Positions 34,340-46,500 of a DNA stretch of 64,000 nt are shown piece by piece. This stretch comes from Asterochloris sp. CNOR1 (Eukaryota; Chlorophyta; Trebouxiophyceae; Trebouxiales; Trebouxiaceae): assembly GCA_963969365.1 (NCBI GenBank), contig OZ017761.1, forward strand, positions 62,001 to 126,000, written 5' to 3'. The position numbers were made by a program, and so were the translations under genes. The notes below the pieces were generated by a model. It saw nothing but the letters and a program-made list of their open reading frames with translations. It did not search any database and was not told the origin of the DNA. Position 1 is the first letter of the stretch. Every line of letters starts with the position of its first letter.

Positions 34340-34642
34340 TGGTGATGGCTGTTTTGACACTGCCACTGCTTTGCTGTCAAAGCGCTCTCAACGCCAGTCT
34401 GTTACTTAGCCGTACATTGCCTGCCAAATGAAATCACAGCCGTCCCCTCTTGCTGTCCCGCTGCTGTCTAATGTACGTGTCAAACTGTGACATAGGCTAA
34501 GATGTGCGGGGCCTCATGATGTTTGAAGAGCTCTTCGGAGACAGCCATGACATTCCGCCAGCATCTGCAAGCCACGTTACTTACGGCTAGGAGCTTCAGG
34601 CAATAATGTTCTTACTCAGGCAATGCTGCTGGCTTCCCCTGC

Positions 34643-35362
34643 ATGCCTGCAGCAGCTAGAGCAAGGTTTGACCCCCCTGGACCCGTCACCTGCAGGATCA
34701 GACGCGCGCGCCTCACGTTCCCAGATGCTGGGGCAGAGAGGGATTTTGCGCGCCACTTGACCATGCAGACGCTGGGGGTGTCCTGGAAGCTCAACGTGGT
34801 CATGGCCGTGGTGTGGATGCTGCGCCTACTGATCACCTCCAGGCGCTGCACGCCGCAGGCAGCCTTAGGATGCACCGTGGTCAGCCTCATGTGCGCCAGC
34901 ATGTCCAGCATCCACCAGTGCTGCGCGGTGATGAGCTGGTACCGCGTCGGGTGGGGTACACGCGAAAGGGGGAAGTCAGCGTTCCTCCTGAGCGACCTGA
35001 CAGCCTGCATGGTGCTGGTCATTCTGACGAGAGGTCGTGTAGATTTTCCGATAGTCTTCCAACCAGCTCTTGTCTTCACACTGCATGGGTGGGCCATTTT
35101 GTTTGCAGGCTGCCGCCTGGTGGCAGACATCTATCTGCACATCCTGAACCTGATGGTCCTCATACTGCTGTCAGTCGAACAGGCAATGCATCACACCTTT
35201 GGCCTTTCGTGGCTCTCTTCCATTATGTTGCTGCTGCTGGCAAGCATCTTTCCGCTGATGGCAAACATTCAGTTTGAGGCGCGGTGCCGGAAGGCATTCC
35301 TGGCCCAACACGCCAGAAGTGATATGCTTGGCGAGTTCTGGTCATCTGCTTCTTGGCACTGA
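34643..35362 (+). CDS. Unrecognised six-helix membrane protein
   Basis: A single 239-codon frame with about six hydrophobic segments (residues ~48-66 LNVVMAVVWMLRLLI, ~76-93, ~117-133 LLSDLTACMVLVIL, ~146-162, ~168-184 LHILNLMVLILLSV, ~194-213 SIMLLLLASIFPLMANI). A short cytosolic-looking N-terminus (RIRRARLTFPDAGAERDF) precedes them. The layout and the closing FEARCRKAFL resemble membrane sensor regions found in large algal signalling proteins, but no catalytic domain follows before the TGA. It begins about 300 bases after the BRCA1-like stop. It is intronless, or it is one exon of a larger gene whose other exons I do not see. Confidence 0.5.
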   Translation: MPAAARARFDPPGPVTCRIRRARLTFPDAGAERDFARHLTMQTLGVSWKLNVVMAVVWMLRLLITSRRCTPQAALGCTVVSLMCASMSSIHQCCAVMSWYRVGWGTRERGKSAFLLSDLTACMVLVILTRGRVDFPIVFQPALVFTLHGWAILFAGCRLVADIYLHILNLMVLILLSVEQAMHHTFGLSWLSSIMLLLLASIFPLMANIQFEARCRKAFLAQHARSDMLGEFWSSASWH

Positions 35363-37487
35363 TGTGTTCTGTTTCGGATTCAGACATCCGCCTCACTGCC
35401 ATCACACATCACTCATTGTAGGACACTGCCATCACAGACCACTCATGGTTGTTCAGTGCTCCATGTCAGTATACACCACTGCTCAGTCTGACTGTCTGCC
35501 TGCACGCCTTGCCCCTGCTCTGTCTTGAACCCCTTTGATGTATGAAGCTGGACACACTCACGCATGAAGGTGAAGCCCCAGTTGCCCCAAGCAGCCTTTA
35601 CAATCTTAGTGTACCATGCCGCCATCAAATCACGCCACAGGCTCTCAACTATGCTGTATGGGCTCCGTGCAGCAGGACTCTATTTCGCATACTGACCAGG
35701 CTCTGCACTGCAGCTTCATTTAACAGCCAAGGCTGAACCTTCTCCTGCCTGTCATTGATGCTACATCAGCTCATCACAATACATCTTGGTGCAGGCTGGA
35801 CATGGCTGCACAGAGGCTGCCAGTGATGGCAAAGCCAGTGGCTGCCTGCGGCAGGACTGAGTCATCACTGGCAGCGAGCTGGAGGCTCGCAGCGACTTGA
35901 GGTGTCTAGTTGTCTTCTGCGGCCTCCTTGGCCATCGCCATCAATATGACACTCAGCAAGGCGCATCTGCTCCTCATATGCAGGGATCAAGGCTATGCTT
36001 GCTGACAATCCATTCCTGCAAGGACTGCCAGTCTTGAGATGAACTGCAGCAGGAGCTTCTTGTACAACTTGCTTTCTTTTGCTTGTGGTCAAACTTGGCC
36101 TCCTTGCAGCGCGGTGCGCGGCCGATGCTTCAGGAAATCAGATTCTTCTGCTGTTACCTGGCAGATCTACGCGTGTGCTCAGCGACACATCTCGAACGGT
36201 CTGACACTGTGGCAGGCCTCTGACCGTACACCGTCTAGTGGTCCCATCTCAGTTCACTAGCTTGGCAACGGCCAAACCGCAGCTGAAAGATGCCTGAAGA
36301 CAGGTCTGTCTCCCTGCATGCCGTGCCACATGGGCCAACTGAGGACGTACACCTGATCATCATCAAGACGTGCTGCAGCACTCACCTCATGGTCCCTGCA
36401 ACACAGGGACAAAGAGAATGTGAGGCAGGCCGTCAACTGTGAGTTGCCATACTCCCCTCGCAGCAATCCTTTTGGCAAGAGACCAGCAGCTCTGACCCCG
36501 ATTGGCAGGGCAGAGCATGATCAGCGGCTGCAGACAGACAGCAGCGTCCAAAGCCAGGGCAGTGCCACAGGTGGGGCCTTGCTGCCAGCAACGTACCAAA
36601 ACATGTGTAGTCTGCTTACATGGTGCACCTCGGCGCACTCTCTTCAAGCTTTTGGTGTTCATGCAGCACATCAGCAGCAGCACCTCCAAAGTCACATCCC
36701 ACGGTGCCAAGGGGTGGACTGAGCTGCTTGCAGGCTCAGGCTTGCGCCCACAGGGAGTTTGCGCTGCAGCAGCTGTGCAGACTCTTGCCTGTCAGGCACC
36801 TCATAAAGCTTTGAGCTGCCTGCCTGGTCAGCTTTGCGCATACAGAGTTGTACTGCACAGTCTGTAGCAGCTGTGCAGGTCCTTGCCTGCAGTTGCCTGT
36901 TTTTGGACGCGTCCAGTGCAGACAACAGCCTGCTTGGCCCATCATGTCGCCCTAAGGTTCTTGCTGCACGATTGTGCAGCTGCCATCCATCTCAGATGCC
37001 CAGGTGCCCTGCTCGCAGAGCCTAGCTTCTTAGCTTTCCCTAGTCATCAGCTGGTTCTGAGCTGGTTCTTGCCTGCAGCGTCACACCTGCTGCTGGCTGC
37101 TGAACCATGAGCTTCCTGCTTGCTGTGCCATGCAGGCTTACTGCTGGATGAGGAGCACCATGTGTGCTGTGCATGCATGCTTGGGCTTTCAGTGAACAAC
37201 AGACCCACCTTGCAGCATCAACATGTGCACATGCTCCTCCCCAAGATATTCTGCAGTGCCCGCAGGGTCGCTGCCAGATGAGGGACTGCTGAAACGGAAT
37301 TTGCCCTGCTGTAGCAGCTGCGCAAGTCCATCCCTGCAGCAACTGACTCCTCTGTGTGTGCAGATTCACTGCTGGACACAAAGAATGCTGCATGCTGTGC
37401 TTGCATGCCCAGGCTTACACCCAACGGCAGCTTTGCACAGCAGGAGCATGTGCACATGCCCCTCTCCAACACTCCTTGTGCCTGCAG
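35363..37487. other. No confident gene; probably 5' part of the next gene
   Basis: No recognised protein. A minus frame at 36,130-35,865 (RCKEAKFDHKQKK, then AYEEQMRLAECHIDGDG) looks mildly coding but lacks partners. The first exon(s) of the large plus-strand gene must lie here, because its first visible exon needs one base from upstream. Confidence 0.3.
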
Positions 37488-37510
37488 GCTCGCTACTGGA
37501 GGAGGGTCAG
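37130..37510. repeat. Tandem copies of an exon start in the large plus-strand gene
   Basis: The exon starting at 37,488 (GCTCGCTACTGGAGGAGGGT after CTGCAG) has copies after CAG at 37,135 (GCTTACTGCTGGATGAGGAG), 37,266 (GGTCGCTGCCAGATGAGGGA) and 37,364 (ATTCACTGCTGGACACAAAG). Spacings are about 131, 98 and 124 bases. Confidence 0.8.
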
Positions 37511-40500
37511 GAGGCCACCAGCTGGCTGTCCCCTGATTCGGCAGCCATCCCCACCCCCGAGCTGCAGCAGAGCTGGGATGCAGTGGGAGCCATCTCAGAG
37601 TGCCTAGCAGCGGACAGGGGCAGTCCTGCCAGCCAGGGCTCATCTGACCGGACGGGACGGCAGGTGGGCACTTGACCGCGCAGCTCGGGTGCCACACCAA
37701 GCTGCAGCGCTCCCAGCCATGGTGGAGCCAATTTTTGTGAACATGATCTGCTGTGCAGCTTCGTGTGGAGGCCATGATGCTGCAATTTGCGGTGCAAGTT
37801 GGTTACACTCAACGCATGCAGGACGCTGTCGAGGACTCACCCTGCTCCCTTTGGCTGTCAGCATTCAGACGGTGACTGGGGCACTTGCCACAGCTGTGCT
37901 CCAGCGCTGCCATGTTGCAGCTCATCATTGGCTCAGGCCCTGCCATGACCAAGGGATGCCCAGATCCCAGAAGTTCAGCTTGGCGCGTCTTGGCAACTGC
38001 TGCTGCCCTCAGAGTGCATCATTGGGCACTCCTCCTTCAGTGGCTGGCATGCAAAGGCGGCAGCGCGCCATCCGCAGTTTACGTCAAGATCTCTTAGGAT
38101 TGTCATGTTTGCACCGCCCAAATATATGACGTGCTGCTGCAGTTGAGCATGCAAGGGCGGCGGCGAACCAGCCCTGAGAAGGAGGCCAAGGCAGCCAAGG
38201 CTTCAAAGGACCGGCCTGGACTGAAGAGGGTGGCCTCAGGCAGCGATGAGAGTGAGGGGGGTCCAGGGGACAGGGCAGCCGCAGCTGTGGCCACAGTGGG
38301 GGGAATGCCGACCACCAGCGTGCTGGACAGAGCTGCAAGCCGGCTGGGTAAGCACTTGTATGCATATGATCATGGTGCATCCAGGTGCAAAGTGTGGCGT
38401 GCGGCGTTTGGGTGAGAGGTGTCAGTAGCCCCAACTGGCCTGGTCAAGGCGGCCACTGTGGCGTGAGTGAAGGGGAGCTGTGACACATTCAGAGAGAAGG
38501 CAGTAATTCAATGTCTGGGCACAGCAGCCATCTACCACTCTGCAGTGTCCTGGCTGCAGCTGCTACAGCTGTGGGAAGGCTGGGTGAGCTGCAGACTGCA
38601 GGCATCACTGCATTACCTCCAGGACAGGGTCTGTTGTCTATCAGGTAGCTGCTGGCCGATGTGTCATTGGCAGGCATGATGCTCTGGCAGGTCTTGCTCA
38701 CCAGCAGGGAGGCCTTGCTCAGCGGAACAGTACAGGCTCCTGTGAGTCGGGTACACATGCCCCGCTGGCTTTGAAACCGCTGCCAAATACAGACTGCAGG
38801 TCACTTCTGGACGGCCTCAGGGACTCAGCACAATGCGGAAGCTGAGTCTGCCCCTGGAAGTGTATCCCCATCGTGCAGCCTGCATGGATGGTTTGGCCTC
38901 TGGCCCACCATCAGGGGTCACGCAGGCCTCACTGACCATGCAAGCCCTGAACCCTCATTTTGCCCACTGCAGCGGTCTTTGTGAACCGCATGCCTGCCGC
39001 CAGGCCAGGGACGGTCCTCACACAGGCGCCGCCTGGGATGGCAGGCACCCCAATGCGTGCCTGGCTCCTCCAGCAGGCAGCCGAACCAGTTGCCCTTGAC
39101 GGTGCGTCTCCTGAGCTTCAGTTGCCCGCTGCAGTGGTGCTTCAGCAGGGCACACCTGCCCCAGAGAACGGTCCTCCGGAGACGCCCTTCGGGATGGCGG
39201 GCGCCCCGACGCCGGCCTGGCTTCCTCAGCACACAGCCCAGTCAGTTGCCCCAGAGGCTGCCCAGGACGGGGCTGCCCCCACCGCCCTGCAGCGTGCTCT
39301 GCAAAGGAGCCTCACCCCGGGACTCTCAGGAGCTGCTTCTCCCAATGTCAGCAGGCAAGCCTGTGGGAGGACATCTGTCTGCCATGCTGCTGGGGCAAAT
39401 GCTTCCGACGCAAGCACAAGCACATTGCCTTTGTGGTGCACCTGCCTGGCTTCTGTGGTGGCCACTCAAGACAAAGTCCACCTGCTTCTGGTGTGCGCGT
39501 GCCTGGCATCCCTTAGTCTCGACATCTTAAAATCTCAGGAGCCGCCTTACCCAGATTCAGCTGGTGGCATCCTTCGGCAGTATTCTTACTGCAGTGCATG
39601 CTAGTACCTTAAAGGGGACACTGGCAGGCATTCGCGTCAGCTTACAACCTGCACTGGTGTGAGATTGTGCGGCGCCATGGCGATTGCCCTGGAGCAAGGT
39701 GGTGCCATGCCAGCAACGTTTGTGTCGTGCACACTGCAAAAGCCTTCAGGCTGATACAGGCCCCTGTGAGGGACTTGAAGCACTCTTGTGCCATGAATTC
39801 AGCGTTTCAACTGTGCAGTGCTATGCTGCCTGTCTTTCAGACGAGAGCCTAGTTCAGACCAGGACCTAGTGTATGTTTGCTGAGTGGTGTTGTGTGTCTC
39901 TGTGCAGGGTCAACAGCCCAGCTGGCAGCAGTGAGCTGCCAGCAGCCTTCTCCCAGGACAGCCAGCTGTCGCCCAGCCTGGGCAGAGCCCGTAACCTGCA
40001 GCAGGCATTTGGGCAGCAGGACGACACGGCCACCAGCAGGTGAGCCAAGCGACACTGCAGTCGTGGGATCAGCAGCCTGTCGTTTAGTCAGGGAGCACCC
40101 ATGTGCATCTGCAGGCGTGTGGCTGTTTCAAGCACATATTGACCTGCATACCGCATGTCTCCTGAGACCAGATCCCGCGTTGGTCATCAAGAGCACACAT
40201 GGTTCCCAAGTCCCCATGACCTGGCTTAACCAGCAAGTTGTGGAGTGTGGCACAGATGAAATCACCTGCTGCTTGCAGACTCACAGGATACTCAACCAAT
40301 GTTCAAAGTGACCATTTGGCACATGCACGCTGGTAGTGATCAGGCAGTATGTCCGCATCCCAGCCAGTGCAGATGCTAGGAGTCAGGATCAGCAATCGCG
40401 CCAGAGCTCGATGGTCACCCTGGCATGCTGTGTTCGCTGTCAACACATCGGTGCTCTGACTGGCTGCCTGAATGTTTGCAACTGCTTTACAAGCTGCCTG

Positions 40501-43500
40501 ACCGTGCAGAGCCAAGGAGGAGCCCCATGTGTCCAGCAACAGCCTGAACCGCGTGCCGTCCCCGGCTCACAGCTTCCCCCTCGCCTACAGAGTCAGTCGG
40601 TCGCCTTCTGAGGACAGCAGGGTGAGCCTTCACTATCCCTTTAGAATGTTTCCTAGAGACCTGCCACCATTGCCGGCATTGTGTCTCAATGCCTTCAATG
40701 TGCTGGTCACACGATATTGAATCATTTGAAGGTGCCAATGAAATGCACTGTTACTGCTGCCATGCAAGTGCAGGAGCCTGTGTGACCAGAAGAACTGGTG
40801 TTGAACCATGTCTGAGGAGGCGGTGTCATCTGGCAGCGCTGTGCATGCAGTCAACAGGCCATGCAATTGCTTGATCGCAGACAAGGAGGCTGGTGGAGAG
40901 GGTGTAGCTATCTGAGGCATGTAGCAAGCCTGCTTTTTGACTTCTCAGAGTAGAGAGGGAGGCCATCTTTCCTCAAGCGCAGGCAGGACGCCTCACCATC
41001 AGGGAGCACTCAGGCCATGAGGGCACTAAAAAGCGCAGAGCAGACAGCATTGGCATCAGGAAGCGCCCTGCTCAAATCATCAGAACCTCACGCCTTGCCG
41101 GGGCTGCAGGTTGACTGGCAGGAGCACGCAGATGAGTCTGAGCGCAGGAGCAGCAGCATGGAGTCCACACACCAGGTGGGGCTGGCCTCTGCACCTTGGG
41201 CAGACATGATACACATATCCTGCTTTGAGGTTCACAGAGGTGAAAATGATGCTGAGAACCTTGGCAGCTGCGCAGTGGCAACATGACCACATCCTGACTG
41301 CAACTCAGCAGCTTGCCACGTGTGCATGACCAGACACTGTCCTGGGACTGACCCTGTGCACTGCAGAGCCCTGCAGCGCCTGGCAGGGAGGTCTCTGCTT
41401 GGTGCTTGAGCAGCTGAACATGTGCATCTGTACCACAGTCCCCAGGTCCCCAGGAAGGTGCCACACACGCTTTGCACAGAGTACAAATTGAAAGCATCTT
41501 TTACAGTCTGCAGAGCTCTGGCAGGGGGTCATCTGCAAGCATTATCCGCCACATGAAATACCGCAGCCGCAGCCTCGGTGCTACACGAGTGGCTACTGAG
41601 CACCATCGGCGCACCCTCTGATGCCGATGTTGTTGCTGTGCCCCGCAGAGCTCTGCAGCCACTGGCAGGGGCGCTTTTGCCAGCCCCATCAGCGTGTCAG
41701 GGGAGGAGCCGACGACTACAGAGACCAAGCCGAGGCTGCTGGAATTTGACGGTGCAGAGGTCAGCTCTTGTGGCACATCGCCGACTGTGTGGAGTCCTTT
41801 CGGCCAACCTTGGCTGTTGCCGCTTCAATGTCCAGGGCCTGCCATTCTCCATGGCTGCACCAATGTACTGCCTTCCCTGAGACAGGTTGTCGACTGTATG
41901 CTTTGCTGCGTCCTTTCCACAACGAGCTGCAAAGGGAATGTAAGCTTCTGGGAGATCAGTCGCGTCTGCAATGCTGGCAGGGCCCACAGTCGGCGCTCTC
42001 CTAGCCGGTCCAGGCTGGTTGATCTCACCACGACTGCCCTGCAGGCTGACCCAAATTGGAGCAGGTTTCAAGCAGGTGCAACAGGCTCTGGGGTCGCGGC
42101 AGCCGTTGTTGGGACAGATGCTGCAGACGCCCCCGGCACCCCTCCGACCCCCAGTGCATCGTCTGAGCGATCCAACGCGATGGATGAGCTGTCATCTGAG
42201 GCGCTGGCCCCCCTGCACCCCGCAGACGCCGCTGCGGAGCAGCCGGACAGCACGCCGGCCCCAGTCGAGACGCCTGCCAGGGCTGTCTGGTCTGCAGAGG
42301 AGCAGGAGGTCACAACTCTGGCAGAGGCAGGCGCAGCAGCAGCTGCAGAGGCTTCGCCTCTGCCAGTGGAGGGGCTGTGTGGGGACACCACTCCCGCAGC
42401 TCGTGTGGGGCAGAAGTGGGACGAGCAGACCCCGGCGACGTCTGTGGTGCAGAGGCACGTCCTGGCTACACCGGGGAGCCGCGCCGGGACAGTGTTCTCC
42501 TGGCTGCGAGCCTCCCTGACGCCCAGCTGGCGCAAGCAGGTGGGGGGCTACAGAGCGCAAAGCTCAGAGCTGCGTGTCATATGCATCTGTATTGCGTTAT
42601 TTAGGCCACCTGGCCTTCCAGCGGGCTTCCTTGACGCCCACCTGGCGCAAGCAGATTCAGGGCCTGTGGGGCTCGGCGCTGGTGCAGGGCATGGCTTGGC
42701 ATGTGTCGCTCAGGGCACTGCTGTGGGCCTTCTGCCCTTTAGCAAGCAGCGCAGGCACAAGGAGCTGCACGCTACCCTGTCAAAGCAACTAGGATTGGTG
42801 TGAGACATAGTGCTCTTGCTTGTCTGTCACGCAGTGTTACTTGTCTTGACAAAGAGCACCCTTTCCTGTGTCCCATGGCACCGCAGCACCAGTGCCACTG
42901 CGAATGATGCTGTACCTGTTCCTGGCTGCAGGCCAGCAATACGCCAGAGGTCACAAGCCCCATGCAGGAGGTGCGCTGTCGTACATGCGACACATCCAGT
43001 GTTGCAGGCAGCTGCAGTCTGCGAGAGCCCCAGTTCTGCAGTAGCAGTGATCACTGAGCCAACTGCATGGCCCCCTGTGCATGGCACATGCTCTGCAGGC
43101 AACTGCACTACTGCTCCCCCTTTACTCTGCAATGCCAGCTTGTGTGGCGCCACCACCTGCTCAGTGTGGTGACAAGTTGTGGAGGGCATTCCCCAGGGTT
43201 TTGCAACTCATATCGTTGTGAGATGCACTTCCAAGGGGTGTTCAAGCAGGCCACTTTGCACACAGGCAGCGTTCCATGAGCCTTTTACCCCTCGGTGTTG
43301 ACTGTAGTGTGGCCCAGTCTTGTCAGCAGCCATCTGTGTTGCTGCTGATCAGCATTCCCTTGCACTGCAGCTCCACTTCAGAAGTCCTCAGCCATTCAAG
43401 CCCCAGACTCGGCTGACACCCTTTGTGAAGGAGGCACAGCAGGTATTTTTGTCATAGTAGTGCTGCAACAACTTGGGCAGCCTTGAGCTTCCTGTTGCCC

Positions 43501-46500
43501 ACATTGGAAAAGCACCAGGCTGCACTACTGCCTGTTGAGACATGGGAACCGTGCTTTCGCATCAGCTAGCTGGCAGGTCAGTGTTGCTGGCAAACCTTTT
43601 TCTGCCTGCTGCCAACATCAACTGCATAACTGTTGCCCTCGGATTGTTGTGGCTCGCAGCAAGCGACCCTTTCTTGTGCCTGCCAGCACCAACTGCACCT
43701 TGCTCACCCCCTGGCTGTCTTTGCTTGCATGAGCAACTTGACTCGCCCTGCAGGTGGGCAGGCGGAGCCGTCTGGCAGTTGAGTCTCTGCCGCGGCGTCT
43801 CACCACCAATCCCACTCGCAGCTGGCTGGGTGCCCTGTGGGCACTGGTCTGCTACATGGCTCTGGTGGTGGCTTTGCTGACGGCAGCCTGGTTGGCGCAG
43901 CATTACAGTACCCTGCTACAGCAGCACTCCTTCCAGGCTGCAGGTGGGTGCAGGCCTCTGCGGCCAACACTTAACTTTGGGAGAGCGGTGTGAGTGTGAG
44001 GGGGCAGCTCGTTTCCCTGTTGCAGCTGCACTTGACTATGTTGCCAACGCACATCATACCTCTGCAGCCAGCAATGGGCTGTCGGTCCAGGCCTCTAAGT
44101 GTCCTTGCTGTGCCTGCAACTCACCTGGGCTGGAAGTAGGTGCATGTTGCCGTATTTGGCAGTGCGGTGTGGGAGCATTGAGGGTGAGAGGGTGTTCCTC
44201 CTGCAGCCGCATTGCGAATCACAAACCCATGTGACTAGTACGCCACCACAACACAACCTTGGTGACTGGGGCGCTCAGCGTTGCTTCTGCTCATGGAGTC
44301 GCAACTTAGAGCTCCTCAGCTCTATCTGGCAGCCCCGTCGGTCCGCCCCTACCAGTTGCTGGTGGGTCGAAGCTGACTTGTCTACCCTTGCAGGCACCAG
44401 CAGTCTCCCCTGGAGCAGCCCTGAGGGCTTTGGGTGGCAGTCATCCTGCCTGTATCAGGAGCTGACAGCAGAGCCCGCAATTGCAGACCTGCCAGAGGCA
44501 GCTGCTGGCGAGGCCTCTCTGGGTAAGCAGCTGACTGGTTGCGCCTGGCCGTGTAAGTCCTGTCTGCATGTGCTCTGTCTCTGCATGTTTCAGGTTATCT
44601 TGGTGAGACCACAGACCTGCTTGTGTGTCCTGTGCAAACAGCAGTAGACAGACAGTATCATGATTTTGATGTCAAAAAAGCATATGCTTCTGGCCGCATG
44701 CAGCATATCACACATCCTCCGCTGAGAGCAGTGCCTCATGTACAGACAAGCTGCAAACTCATTTACAGCATGCTCAGCCTTGATTCACTGAGCTGATCGT
44801 ACACATTGTCAATCATATCAAGCTCCACTGTGCTGCAGATTCCTGGCTGGAATCGCAGTTGGATGCAGCAGACCAGACTGGTTCTACCCAAGAGGCAGGC
44901 GCACCACCCAGTGATGACGCTGACTCCACCCAGCAGGAGGCGCAGCAGGCGGCGTCAGAGCCAGCCGGCAGGAGGCACCTGTACAGAAAGCTTGCCCAGC
45001 ATGCAAAGCAGGCAGGAGCCAGGGCAAGCCGCCTGGGGCGTGCTGCAGTGGCAGATGGCAGTCGAGTGAGCGCTGCAGTCCAGCAGGAGGCCCAGCGTTT
45101 GCAGGCGGCGGCAGTGGCCGATGCTTCGCTGTGGGGCAGCTGGGTGCAGGTGAGCTTGTGCACTTGGTTCGCAGAGGAAGCGCAAGCCGTGGCCAGTTTG
45201 GGACATGACAGTCTTGCTGCAGCGCATTTGCCTCAATCAGCACCGCTCATGCACATGTGCACATGAATGCAGCTACCGGCAGCTGTGTCGCAGGCCGCCT
45301 TCGGGCAAATCTGAGCAGCAGCGCTGCAAGTGTCATGAAGCTGTTGGCCCAGCCAAGCTGACAAGCTCCTCAGCCGCCCCTCTGCAGGAGCTGGCATGCA
45401 GCTCACAGCAGGCTGCTGGCAGGTGGATAAGCAGCATGAGGGAGCGCCTGCCAGGGAGCTTGGCGGGTTCAGAGGAGCAGCCTTCAGAGGATAGCCTAAA
45501 GGTGAGCCTGTCTTGAAGTGAGTCATCTACCTCTGGTTGTGCGCTTGCCAGGCAACGGCGAAGGCACCGCAGCTGCCTTGCGGTGGAAGGCTGTGTTAGA
45601 GTTGCCGTTTGCTGAACTGTGGTCTGGCAGCAGAAATCTTCAGAGGGGCAGCGTGTCAATCTGTGCTGTGTCTATGGGGGTGCCGCCTTGACGCAACCCA
45701 AAACTTGAACTTTCTCTGGTGCAGGCCCAGGCTGCTGAAGCTCTCTCGCAGGTCAAGGGAGCAGCAACTAAAGAGGTTCCTCAACCTGGTCAGGCAGACG
45801 CGATGCAGCAGCCCAGCAAGCTGGACATTGCGCAGGGCTTTGCCCAGTTGCACATGAACACTGATGGTCAGGTGGGTCATCAAGTGGGCTGTGGGCAGCC
45901 AGTGCTAGCTGCCATGCGGCTCAACCTGAGCCGTCTGGGTGCTGCATGAAGGGCTAGAGCATCATGCTGAGGGATGCCATGTTTGTCTGGAGGGTCAGTC
46001 TGGAAGGGCTGCCTTCAGGGGTGCTGCATGCCTGACTGAGGCTTGTTGCCGTGTGACCGTGGCTAGGCCCCGGCTACGCGCACTTTACTTGAATATGACA
46101 GGCCTGCTGCATGTGTTTCTGCCCCAAATGAGGTACTTCAGGTGAATCACCATAGGTGCCATGCAACCAGCCAAATTTTTGTTGGTGATTTTGCAGTGTT
46201 GGGACACTGTCCATGGCAGCTGTGTCTCTGGATGGCCCCTGGTCAGCCAAACATAAACATTCCGCAGCTTGCTGCATGCACGAATGGCCTCCTCTGGCCG
46301 TTGATGCCAAACGGTGGCTGCATGTTGGACCTCACTTTAGCACAAGCGCTGACAGTGCTGAAGCATTGCCTGCCCTGCCTGCAGGCAGAAGAGGTCCACA
46401 GTGTTCTGGCAGATGATGTGGTGCAGTCCATAAAAAGCATCCCTGGCGGCCTGACCAAACAGATAGGTGTGCCGTTGAGCACGACTGCAGATGCAGTGCT

